A stretch of DNA of 17,142 nt, taken from NCBI GenBank assembly GCA_039927975.1, contig JBDSTZ010000287.1, forward strand, positions 1 through 17,142, given 5' to 3'. The notes beneath the pieces were generated by a model. It had not been told where the DNA came from. It ran no database searches and worked only from the letters and a program-made list of their open reading frames with translations. A program made the position numbers and the translations under genes. Origin of the DNA: JBDSTZ01 sp039927975 (GTDB taxonomy: Bacteria > Pseudomonadota > Gammaproteobacteria > Burkholderiales > Burkholderiaceae_D). Numbering within the stretch: the stretch's first letter is position 1; each line of letters opens with the position of its first letter. Positions 7,281 to 14,032 of this stretch are shown one piece after another.

Positions 7281-7305
7281 CGATGATTTTGGGAAATGAT
7301 CATCG
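7281..7305. repeat. Inverted repeat in the GT4 operon leader
   Basis: CGATGAT (7281-7287) pairs with ATCATCG (7299-7305) across 11 bases. Outer AAAC and TTT can extend the stem with one mismatch. It could be an RNA hairpin in the leader or a second operator. Confidence 0.35.
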
Positions 7306-7365
7306 TTTGCTTGCCTGCGCGGATTATTGAATGGTCTGCAAATTTTGTAGATCAGCTTGTTGTGC

Positions 7366-7395
7366 CAGGCACGAATTGCCTGTAGCTATTTTTTT
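7366..7395 (+). terminator. Terminator-like hairpin (possible attenuator) before GT4 operon
   Basis: CAGGCA (7366-7371) pairs with TGCCTG (7377-7382), loop CGAAT, followed after six bases by seven T (7389-7395). The stem is short and the T-run is not adjacent, so it is weaker than a standard terminator. It sits 66 bases before the GT4 start codon, where partial termination or pausing would control the whole operon. Confidence 0.3.
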
Positions 7396-7461
7396 GGCGA
7401 TGAAGCGTCGAATGTCCTGGGCTACGATTTAACATCAATGCATTAGTATGGGTTTCAAACA

Positions 7462-8727
7462 ATGCGAATTCTCTATATAAATCACTATGCTGGTTCGCCG
7501 CGCCATGGCATGGAGTACCGGCCCTATTATCTGGCGCGCGAATGGGTTCGCTCAGGACACGTCGTACAGATCATCGGCTCTGCTCAATCGCATATTCGAA
7601 GCACCCAGCCGGAACTCGCCGGGCAGAACCGTTTGGATGAAACGATCGACGGCATTCAATACACCTGGTTCCAAACGCCCAGGTATTTCGGTAACGGGGT
7701 TGCACGGGTGCGCAATATGGGTTCGTTCGTCAGCCGTTTGTACATGGAGAGCAAGGCGCTCGCCGCAGCGTTCAGACCTGACGTGGTCATTGCTTCAAGT
7801 ACCTATCCAATGGACATTTGGCCGGCGCACCGAATAGCCAAACTGGCCGGCGCCAAACTGGTATTCGAAGTCCATGACTTATGGCCGCTGACCCCGATGG
7901 AACTGGGCGGCATGTCCCGGTGGCATCCTTTCATCATGCTGGTGCAAGCGGCTGAGGACTTCGCGTATCGCAAAGCGGACGCAGTGGTGTCGCTGCTGCC
8001 GAAAGCGCGCCAATACATGGAGTCGCGCGGTATGGCGCCAAATAAATTGCATATCGTTCCAAACGGGATCGATCCGCGCGAATGGTTTGCGGGCGGCCCT
8101 GCCTTGCAAGCGGCGGCCGACAAGGTGCTGGCCGCGCTGCACGACCGATCGCACCCTGTCATTGGCTACGCGGGAACTCACGGCACGTCCAATGCGCTGG
8201 AAACGTTCCTCCATGCAGCAAAACTGATGCGCGACGAAAAAGTTACTTTCGTTTTGGTGGGCGATGGGCCGGACAAACAAAGCCTGCAGCAGTGGGTGGC
8301 GGCAGAACGGCTAGCAAACGTCCGGTTTATCGATCCGATTCTTAAAGCGCAGATTCCCGCTTTGCTTCAGCATTTTGATGTGGCCTACATTGGGTGGCGA
8401 CGGCAATCGCTCTATCGCTTCGGGATTGCTCCAAACAAGCTGATGGATTACATGATGGCAGCTAGGCCGGTATTGCATGCTGTTGAAGCCGGGAACGATC
8501 CTGTGAGTGATGCGCGTTGCGGGTTGACCATCGTGCCCGAAGACGCCTCGGCGACGGCAAACGGCATCCGCGCCTTGCTGTCCGTGGGTGATGAAGAGCG
8601 TAAGGCGATGGGGCAACGAGGCAAGGAATTCGTGTTGAATAATCAGACCTATCCTTTGCTGGCACATCGATTTTTGGCGGCGTGCGATAAAAATATTGCT
8701 GCTGGAGAATGCAATGTCCAGATTTGA
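7462..8727 (+). CDS. GT4 glycosyltransferase, WbuB-like
   Basis: A 421-residue cytoplasmic glycosyltransferase of the GT4/GT-B type that would add a sugar from a nucleotide donor to the lipid-linked glycan. The N-terminus MRILYINHYAGSPRHGMEYRPYYLAREW is characteristic of the WbuB-like group. Other marks are FEVHDLWP (135-142), VPNGIDP (199-205), the donor-domain strand IGYAGTHG (234-241), FVLVGDGP (263-270), and FGIAPNKLMDYMMAARPV (320-337) at the usual E-x7-E site, with Asp in place of the first Glu. The ATG has no strong Shine-Dalgarno sequence, which fits control through the long upstream leader. It is first of four genes and overlaps the next by 14 bases. The exact sugar is not predictable. 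Confidence 0.9.
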   Translation: MRILYINHYAGSPRHGMEYRPYYLAREWVRSGHVVQIIGSAQSHIRSTQPELAGQNRLDETIDGIQYTWFQTPRYFGNGVARVRNMGSFVSRLYMESKALAAAFRPDVVIASSTYPMDIWPAHRIAKLAGAKLVFEVHDLWPLTPMELGGMSRWHPFIMLVQAAEDFAYRKADAVVSLLPKARQYMESRGMAPNKLHIVPNGIDPREWFAGGPALQAAADKVLAALHDRSHPVIGYAGTHGTSNALETFLHAAKLMRDEKVTFVLVGDGPDKQSLQQWVAAERLANVRFIDPILKAQIPALLQHFDVAYIGWRRQSLYRFGIAPNKLMDYMMAARPVLHAVEAGNDPVSDARCGLTIVPEDASATANGIRALLSVGDEERKAMGQRGKEFVLNNQTYPLLAHRFLAACDKNIAAGECNVQI

Positions 8728-9310
8728 TTTTTTGTTAAAAAGGATCTTTGATATCTGTTTTTCCGCCATCGGCCTGGCTTTTTCTTGTCCATTGATCCTC
8801 GTTTGTTGGATCATCGCCGCCATGGAAACCCGCAGCAATGGATTTTTCATACATAAGCGAGTGGGGCGGCACGGCCGCCTCTTCAATGTGTACAAGATAA
8901 AAACCATGTACGCAAGCGATGGCGAAAGAAGTCCGCTTGCGTCAAATAATATGGCGGCAATCACCAGGTCCGGACGGATTTTCAGGAAGTATAAGCTTGA
9001 CGAACTCCCCCAGTTGTATAACGTACTGTCGGGTAGCATGAGCATTGTTGGGCCCCGACCCGATGTGCCTGATTATGCCGATCAGCTGGAGGGGAGCGAC
9101 CGGCTGATATTGCTGCTGCGGCCGGGAATTACCGGGCCGGCATCGATCAAGTACAAGAACGAAGAAGCAATACTCGCCGCCGCCCCCGATCCGGTTTTAT
9201 ACAATGACACGGTCATCTGGCCCGATAAGGTCAGCATCAACAGGGAGTATTTTCTTAAATATTCCTTATTGGCTGATATTAAATACATCGCGCTGACATT
9301 TTTAAAGTGA
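8714..9310 (+). CDS. Initiating phosphoglycosyl transferase, PglC-like
   Basis: A 198-residue monotopic membrane enzyme that moves a sugar-1-phosphate from a UDP-sugar to undecaprenyl phosphate, starting the repeat unit. It has the short PglC-type layout without the four-helix N-terminal domain of WbaP/WcaJ proteins. Seen in order: KRIFDICFSAIG and the re-entrant hydrophobic helix (9-35), HKRVGRHGRLFNVYKIKTM (47-65), the catalytic Asp-Glu pair in LDELPQLYNVLSGSMS (95-110, D96-E97), the IVGPRPDVPDY loop (111-121), and RPGITGPASIKY (136-147). ATG 8714 is chosen because GGAG at 8704-8707 lies six bases upstream; a TTG at 8696 in the same frame is less likely. It overlaps the GT4 gene and is eight bases from the aminotransferase gene, so the three are coupled. 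Confidence 0.93.
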   Translation: MSRFDFLLKRIFDICFSAIGLAFSCPLILVCWIIAAMETRSNGFFIHKRVGRHGRLFNVYKIKTMYASDGERSPLASNNMAAITRSGRIFRKYKLDELPQLYNVLSGSMSIVGPRPDVPDYADQLEGSDRLILLLRPGITGPASIKYKNEEAILAAAPDPVLYNDTVIWPDKVSINREYFLKYSLLADIKYIALTFLK

Positions 9311-9317
9311 GGGCTCC

Positions 9318-10514
9318 ATGAATACCCCGGTTGCCAGCTGGCCGCGCTTCTCCGAAGAAGAGGCGGCCGCCGTGAAGAATGTTATCTTGTCCAATAAGGT
9401 TAACTATTGGACGGGTTCCGAATGTCGCGAATTCGAGAAGGAATTTGCCGCGTGGACGGGGACCGAATTTGCCATCGCACTGTCTAATGGCACGCTTGCG
9501 CTGGACCTGGCGCTCAAGGCGCTTGGCATCCAGGCGGGCGACGAAGTGATCGTCACCCCGCGCACCTTCCTGGCCTCTGCAAGTTGCATCGTCAACGCCG
9601 GCGCCATTCCCGTGTTTGCGGACGTCGACCCTGACAGCCAGAATATCACCGCCGAGACTGTGAGGACGGTGCTTTCGCCGCGCACCAAGGCGATCATCTG
9701 CGTTCACCTCGCCGGTTTGCCATGCGACATGGATCCGATCATGGCGCTCGCGGAAAGGCGTGGCATTTTTGTGGTGGAGGATTGCGCTCAGGCGCACGGC
9801 GCGCGCTATAAAGGCCGCAGGGTTGGCAGTATTGGACATGTCGGGGCATGGTCGTTTTGCCAGGATAAAATCATGACCACGGGAGGCGAGGGCGGCATGG
9901 TGACCACCAGTTCCCGCCAGTTGTGGCTGGCCATGTGGTCGTACAAGGATCACGGCAAGTCGTGGGAGGCGGTGTACGAGCGCGCGCATCCGCCTGGTTA
10001 CCGCTGGGTACATGAGTCTTTCGGCACCAACTGGCGGATGTTGGAAACCCAGGCCGTTATCGGGCGCATTCAGTTACAGCGGATGCCTTTGTGGACGGCG
10101 CAGCGGCAGGCAAACGCAGGAAAAATTGCCGAGGTGTGTCAGCAATACGCGGCAGTGAGGGTGCCAGTAATCCCGGCCGACGTACAACACGCGTTCTACA
10201 AATACTATGTATTCGTCGAGCCGGATAAACTCGCGGATGAATGGACGCGCGACAGGATCGTGAATGAAATTTCGGCCAGAGGGACGCCGTGTGCGCAAGG
10301 AAGTTGCTCGGAGGTGTACTTGGAGAAGGCATTCGATAACACGGGATTTCGTCCCAGAAACCGCCTGGCAGTGGCGCAGGAATTGGGCGAAACGAGCCTC
10401 ATGTTCCTGGTGCACCCGACGCTGACGGAGGCGGACATGCAGCGGACATGCCAGGTGATCGGGGAAGTGTTGTCTATGGCTGGAGGGAAAAACAGTCTGT
10501 ACGCGCAACTCTGA
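9318..10514 (+). CDS. DegT/DnrJ/EryC1/StrS sugar aminotransferase
   Basis: A 398-residue PLP-dependent aminotransferase that would convert a nucleotide-linked keto-sugar to an amino sugar in the cytoplasm. Family marks are the opening PRFSEEEAAAV...NYWTG, LSNGTLALDLAL (55-66), DEVIVTPRTFLASASC (75-90), VVEDCAQAHGARYKG (152-166) with the PLP-binding D155, and SFCQDKIMTTGGEGG (179-193) with the Schiff-base K184. GAGGG at 9309-9313 lies four bases before the ATG. It sits directly behind the initiating transferase, as PglE does with PglC, so it probably makes the first sugar of the unit. A PglD/NeuD-type acetyltransferase, often next to such genes, is absent here. It is clearly different from the WbpE-type enzyme at 15344, so the locus uses at least two amino sugars. 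Confidence 0.92.
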   Translation: MNTPVASWPRFSEEEAAAVKNVILSNKVNYWTGSECREFEKEFAAWTGTEFAIALSNGTLALDLALKALGIQAGDEVIVTPRTFLASASCIVNAGAIPVFADVDPDSQNITAETVRTVLSPRTKAIICVHLAGLPCDMDPIMALAERRGIFVVEDCAQAHGARYKGRRVGSIGHVGAWSFCQDKIMTTGGEGGMVTTSSRQLWLAMWSYKDHGKSWEAVYERAHPPGYRWVHESFGTNWRMLETQAVIGRIQLQRMPLWTAQRQANAGKIAEVCQQYAAVRVPVIPADVQHAFYKYYVFVEPDKLADEWTRDRIVNEISARGTPCAQGSCSEVYLEKAFDNTGFRPRNRLAVAQELGETSLMFLVHPTLTEADMQRTCQVIGEVLSMAGGKNSLYAQL

Positions 10515-10567
10515 TCCTGGCAGTGGCGGCATGCAGGCGAGGCCCACGACCTCGCCCTGGAGAGACG

Positions 10568-11185
10568 GTGGCGATATTGATGATGGCGCTGATTGTCGAG
10601 ATTGGCCATACGGCCGTCATGCTTCCGATGGCCGGCGCGATCGCGGCATGGTTGCTCGCGGGTCGGGCCTGGCAGCGGGCGCTGTGCTGGTGTCTGATGT
10701 TTGCTGCCGGCCTGAGCATGGTGGCGCTCTCGAAAATCGCGTTTCTGGGTTGGGAAACCGGCATTCCTTCACTTCATTTCGACGCCCTTAGCGGGCATGC
10801 GTTCCGTGCAGCGGCCGTCATACCGGTCTTCTTTTTCGTCGTATTGCAAGGAACACCGACGTCCTGGCGCGCTGGAGGCGTGGCATGTGGGATCGCACTC
10901 GGCGTGGGCATCGCCGTGCTACTGGTCCGTTTCGGCTTTCACACGGCGTCGGAAGTCATTGCGAGCTCGGTGTTAGGGTGTGTTGTTGGCCTGGGCTTCA
11001 TGCGCATCGCCGCCGGCTTGCCTGCGCCACGTATTTCCCGTTCGACTGTTTTGTTCAGCGTGATTATTTTTGCTGCAATTTTCGCCCTTAAGCCATCCTC
11101 GATCAGCCATCGCTTGGTTGACATCGCGCTTTACCTTTCCCAGCGAGACCACCCTTTCGTATGGTCCAAAATTCGGGACAGGTAA
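10568..11185 (+). CDS. PAP2-type membrane phosphatase, divergent active site
   Basis: A membrane protein of about 205 residues with some six hydrophobic helices and the outline of the PAP2 phosphatase family, which removes phosphate from lipid or undecaprenyl (pyro)phosphates. LSGHAF (74-79) holds the SGH motif, and RFGFHTASEVIASSVLG (121-137) holds the Arg and His of the last motif, with Glu where Asp is usual and shorter Arg-His spacing. The first motif is reduced: K56 is followed by IAFLGWETG and not by the usual K-x6-RP. GTG 10568 is chosen because GGAGAG (10559-10564) lies just upstream; ATG 10580 and 10583 are alternatives. It starts 53 bases after the aminotransferase gene and ends the operon. 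A role in lipid-carrier recycling is an inference. Confidence 0.7.
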   Translation: MAILMMALIVEIGHTAVMLPMAGAIAAWLLAGRAWQRALCWCLMFAAGLSMVALSKIAFLGWETGIPSLHFDALSGHAFRAAAVIPVFFFVVLQGTPTSWRAGGVACGIALGVGIAVLLVRFGFHTASEVIASSVLGCVVGLGFMRIAAGLPAPRISRSTVLFSVIIFAAIFALKPSSISHRLVDIALYLSQRDHPFVWSKIRDR

Positions 11186-11392
11186 GGTCCGCAGCTTGAC
11201 TGACGGCATTGCAGAGGCTGACCGCCAAGTCATGCAAGGCGCGGCTGGGCGCGCGATCAGAAGCGTCGTCCCGGTCTGTGGCCGAGGGCGGACCGGGTTG
11301 AGCCGGCATCGAAACGGGCGCCGCCGTGGGTGCCGATGGCCAGGATAAATCGATCAAGGTCGATGACCTCAAGGACTTTAGCCGGGCCCGCC
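11186..11392. other. Convergent intergenic region, possible gene remnant
   Basis: These 207 bases lie between the tail-to-tail PAP2 and wbpI genes. No intrinsic terminator with a T-run is visible, although two transcripts must end here. Plus-strand frames give protein-like fragments in two phases (DGIAEADRQVMQGAAGRAI near 11201-11257 and DGQDKSIKVDDLKDF near 11338-11382), which could be the broken C-terminus of a lost gene. I do not recognise the family. Confidence 0.35.
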
Positions 11393-12502
11393 TCAGTGCA
11401 GGTCGCTCGACAGCTGTCGCACAATCCGGCTCGCCGCGTCCCCGGCGCCATATGGCGCCACTTCGGCCCCGGTACTGCCAAGACTTGCGAACAGGCTCTT
11501 CAGCACGGACGCCGCATCCACCGGCGGGGCCATCCGGTTCCAGCCGGCGTCGACCAATTCTGCCCATTCCGTTTCATCGCGCAGCGTAACGCAGGGCACC
11601 CGATAGAAGAAGGCTTCCTTCTGGACCCCGCCGGAATCGGTGGCGATCAGCGCAGCATGTTTTTCCAGTTGCACCATGGCCAAATATGCCAGCGGCTCCA
11701 GCAGTACCACCGCGTGCGCCAGCGCTTCCAGCTTGCCTTGTCGCGCCAGCACCTCACGGGTGCGCGGATGCAGGGGCAATACCACCCGGATGTCTTTGGC
11801 GAAATCGATCAGCGCGTCCACGATGGCCGCCAGCCTGGCCGCATGATCGGTATTCTCCGCGCGATGGATGGTGGCAAGGCAATACGCGCCGGGGTGCACA
11901 TCGTGCTCCCGAGCCAGCATGCCCAGCATCCCGCCATGCGGGCTCACGCGCGCTCCGTGACGCAGCGCCACGTCGAACATGACATCGCCCACCATGTGGA
12001 TAGCGTCCGGCGCGACGCCCTCGCGCCGCAAATGCGCGCCCGCCCCGTCAGTGGGGGTGAACAGCCACCGGGACACGCGGTCGGTGAGGATGCGATTGAT
12101 TTCTTCCGGGGAGCGCATGTTGAACGAACGCAGGCCCGCCTCGACGTGGGCCACCGGGATATGCAGTTTGACTGCGGCGAGCGCACCGGCCAGCGTGGAA
12201 TTGGTGTCGCCATACACCATGACCGCGTCGGGCTTTTCGGTCCGCAGCACGTGTTCTATCGCGGCTAACATGCGGCCCGTCATCTCGCCATGGCCGCCGC
12301 CGTGGATATCGAAATGATAGGCGGGCGCTGCCATGCCAAGTTCGGCGAAGAACACATCGGACATGTTGGCGTCGAAATGCTGGCCGGTGTGAACGACGAC
12401 CTCCCTCAACCGGTCCGAGGCGGCGAGGGTCGCCGAGACGGCGCTGGCCTTGATGAACTGCGGGCGCGCGCCGATGATGGTGACGATTTTTTTAGGATTC
12501 AT
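11393..12502 (-). CDS. wbpI: UDP-sugar 2-epimerase, WbpI type
   Basis: A 369-residue non-hydrolysing UDP-N-acetylglucosamine 2-epimerase-family enzyme. Seen: IIGARPQFIKAS (9-20), HTGQHFD (38-44), VYGDTNSTLAG (97-106), VAHVEAGLRSF (117-127), PEEINRILTD (132-141), ATIHRAEN (210-217), LPLHPRTRE (242-250), and ATDSGGVQKEAFF (287-299), with the UDP-binding and catalytic residues in place. GARPQFIKAS, HTGQHFD and YGDTNSTLAG are typical of the WbpI group; classical WecB has GTRPEAIK and HGDTTT. With wbpD and wbpE in the same operon, its likely reaction is UDP-GlcNAc3NAcA to UDP-ManNAc3NAcA. It is the last gene of the minus-strand operon, 58 bases after the deacetylase-like gene, with a poor Shine-Dalgarno sequence. 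Plain UDP-GlcNAc 2-epimerase is the alternative. Confidence 0.88.
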   Translation of the reverse strand: MNPKKIVTIIGARPQFIKASAVSATLAASDRLREVVVHTGQHFDANMSDVFFAELGMAAPAYHFDIHGGGHGEMTGRMLAAIEHVLRTEKPDAVMVYGDTNSTLAGALAAVKLHIPVAHVEAGLRSFNMRSPEEINRILTDRVSRWLFTPTDGAGAHLRREGVAPDAIHMVGDVMFDVALRHGARVSPHGGMLGMLAREHDVHPGAYCLATIHRAENTDHAARLAAIVDALIDFAKDIRVVLPLHPRTREVLARQGKLEALAHAVVLLEPLAYLAMVQLEKHAALIATDSGGVQKEAFFYRVPCVTLRDETEWAELVDAGWNRMAPPVDAASVLKSLFASLGSTGAEVAPYGAGDAASRIVRQLSSDLH

Positions 12503-12560
12503 GCGAGGTACCGGTTGGGTTGATCAGAAAGGCCGATGGCGCGGACGGGACGGCGCCGTA

Positions 12561-13340
12561 TTACCAGGTAAGGTGTTCATACAGGCGCGACAGGTTCTCC
12601 TTGGTATTTTCTCTCCAGTTGGTTTCACATTGCCGTGGATGCGTCAACAAGTAGATCTTGTTGTACTTGCCGATGGCGGCCGCGGGCGAGGTCGGATAGT
12701 AGTTTTGTGGATAGGGGCGGTCGCCGATGTAAAGGTCAGTGTTGTCGAGCAAGGCCGCATCGTAGCTCTCGCACACGATGCCGCAGTCCGCGCGCAGCGT
12801 CGGGTCGTTCAGGATTTCGGTGTTCCTCAGCTTGAGCTTGCGGTTGACAAAATCGCCGTGGCTCGCCACCGTGTTCATCCTTGTTCCGAGGCGGTTCTCG
12901 ATCCGACGGAAATTGGCCACGAATTCTTCGCGGATCTCGGGCATCCGCTCGTGGATCGCGGCGGCATCCCTGATCTTGTGCCGCTTGGCATAGGTGGACA
13001 GTTCTTCGTAGTGGTAACTGGCCTCGCTGCCGTAGTCCTCGATGTCGCGCATCAGGGCGAAATCGAGGGTCGACAGGCGGAAGTAATAGCTCGACCTGAT
13101 GTTGTATTTTTTCTCCAGCTGAAATAACTTGCGCGTCGTGCGCAAATCCGAATCGATGTCATGCCGATGGATGATGACCTTCCGGTTCGCACAGTGTGGC
13201 TGGCGCAGTGAATCGACGAACTGGCGGACCGACATCTGCGCGTAGCCCAGGTCTTGCGCCGTCTTGAGGAATCGTTCGAATTCGGCCATCCGGGAAGGCA
13301 TGACGTAGTCGCTGTAGAGCCGGTTAAGTACGCTATTCAT
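12561..13340 (-). CDS. Polysaccharide-deacetylase-like protein
   Basis: A 259-residue protein with the pattern of the NodB-like carbohydrate esterase fold. HRHDID (58-63) matches the first motif with its metal-binding Asp pair; SEASYHYEEL (105-114) is the position of the usual H-x3-H metal site but reads H-Y-E-E; SHGDF (160-164) and LLTHPRQ (231-237) match the later motifs with Gly and the catalytic His. There is no signal peptide, so it probably acts in the cytoplasm on a nucleotide- or lipid-linked sugar and not on the exported polymer. Its ATG overlaps the stop of the upstream GNAT-like gene in an ATGA, so the two are translationally coupled. The altered metal site makes the exact reaction uncertain. 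Fold assignment is moderate. Confidence 0.7.
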   Translation of the reverse strand: MNSVLNRLYSDYVMPSRMAEFERFLKTAQDLGYAQMSVRQFVDSLRQPHCANRKVIIHRHDIDSDLRTTRKLFQLEKKYNIRSSYYFRLSTLDFALMRDIEDYGSEASYHYEELSTYAKRHKIRDAAAIHERMPEIREEFVANFRRIENRLGTRMNTVASHGDFVNRKLKLRNTEILNDPTLRADCGIVCESYDAALLDNTDLYIGDRPYPQNYYPTSPAAAIGKYNKIYLLTHPRQCETNWRENTKENLSRLYEHLTW

Positions 13341-14032
13341 TGGATCGAGAACTTTGCGCGATGGGGTTCGAAACCGAGCATCTTCTTGAACGTCGACAGG
13401 CCGGGACTGGCGCCGAAACAGGTGTCGTACATGACATAGTCGACCGTGTCCGCTTCAATCATCTGGCAAATGACTTCCGTCACCATCAGGTGCATGACAC
13501 CGTCATTGTTCCTGACCCCCATCAGACGGTTGAACGCCGCAAAGTTGCCGTAGAGGCCAAGATCGCAATACGCCTTCAATCTGCCGTCTGGGTGGAGCAC
13601 GCCGTAATAGGCGTGGTTCTTGTCGATCGGATAGTGGGTCTGCTTTTCCATATAGGTCTGGTCCATGGGCCGCCCCTGCCTGACGTCGACCGAGGTGTTG
13701 ACCTCATGAATGTCGTCGACATAGTCGTTGCGATCGATCGCCACCATCACGTAGCCCTTGTTTTTTGCCTTCCTGGCATGCTGCTCCGCCGAGTTGCGGC
13801 CCTTGACGCTTTGCATGTAGTCGTCGCGGCCTTTGTACCTGGACAGGCAGACCAGCGCCGCGCCAAGCGACTTGTTCTGGAATAGCCTGTAGCGTGGATG
13901 CGGTTGCGTGAAATATTTGTGCATCCGCTCGACGTCGAGGGGATTGATGGCGCGGCGAAATTCCAGCCGCGCAACCGGGAGCTTGGCGATATCGACCGCC
14001 AGGTTGGCCAGCGAAGCGAGTTTATTTAGCAT
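13337..14032 (-). CDS. GNAT-like acyltransferase (hypothetical)
   Basis: A 231-residue soluble protein with no strong family signature. The C-terminal half has the rhythm of a GNAT/FemAB-type acyltransferase: YYGVLHPDGRLKAYCDLGLYG (142-162) looks like the paired central strands, VMHLMVTEVICQMIEADTVDYVMY (179-202) like the following helix and strand, and STFKKMLGFEP (213-223) like the common 'fk..lGFe' end. A conserved-looking HEVNTS...GRPMDQTYMEK stretch (109-130) precedes it. The classical acetyl-CoA loop (Q/R-x-x-G-x-G/A) is not evident. It overlaps the upstream GT4 gene by 11 bases and the downstream deacetylase-like gene by 4. An N- or O-acyl transfer to the sugar handled by its partner is a reasonable inference. 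Confidence 0.6.
   Translation of the reverse strand: MLNKLASLANLAVDIAKLPVARLEFRRAINPLDVERMHKYFTQPHPRYRLFQNKSLGAALVCLSRYKGRDDYMQSVKGRNSAEQHARKAKNKGYVMVAIDRNDYVDDIHEVNTSVDVRQGRPMDQTYMEKQTHYPIDKNHAYYGVLHPDGRLKAYCDLGLYGNFAAFNRLMGVRNNDGVMHLMVTEVICQMIEADTVDYVMYDTCFGASPGLSTFKKMLGFEPHRAKFSIQ

Larger units (their letters stand above)
6791..7461. other. Long divergent intergenic region with leader structures
   Basis: Between the minus-strand acyltransferase and the plus-strand GT4 operon lie 671 bases without a supportable gene. The left part is GC-rich and the part from about 7140 is AT-rich. GTCAA (7026-7030) and TTGAC (7036-7040) form a small inverted repeat. Two further inverted repeats and one terminator-like hairpin (7217-7236, 7281-7305, 7366-7395) fall before the GT4 start and are listed separately. 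Promoters for both divergent transcripts must lie here. A 67-codon plus-strand frame at 7050-7253 has no family resemblance or ribosome site. Confidence 0.6.

Noticed and set aside
11330..12268. A 312-codon plus-strand open frame opposite wbpI
   Set aside because: It is His/Gln/Arg-rich with no known motif, while the minus strand encodes a complete epimerase with all motifs.
12450..13127. Plus-strand open frames opposite the deacetylase-like and GNAT-like genes (also 13340-13885)
   Set aside because: They are shadows of coding on the minus strand; Val/Asp/Arg-rich translation without domains.
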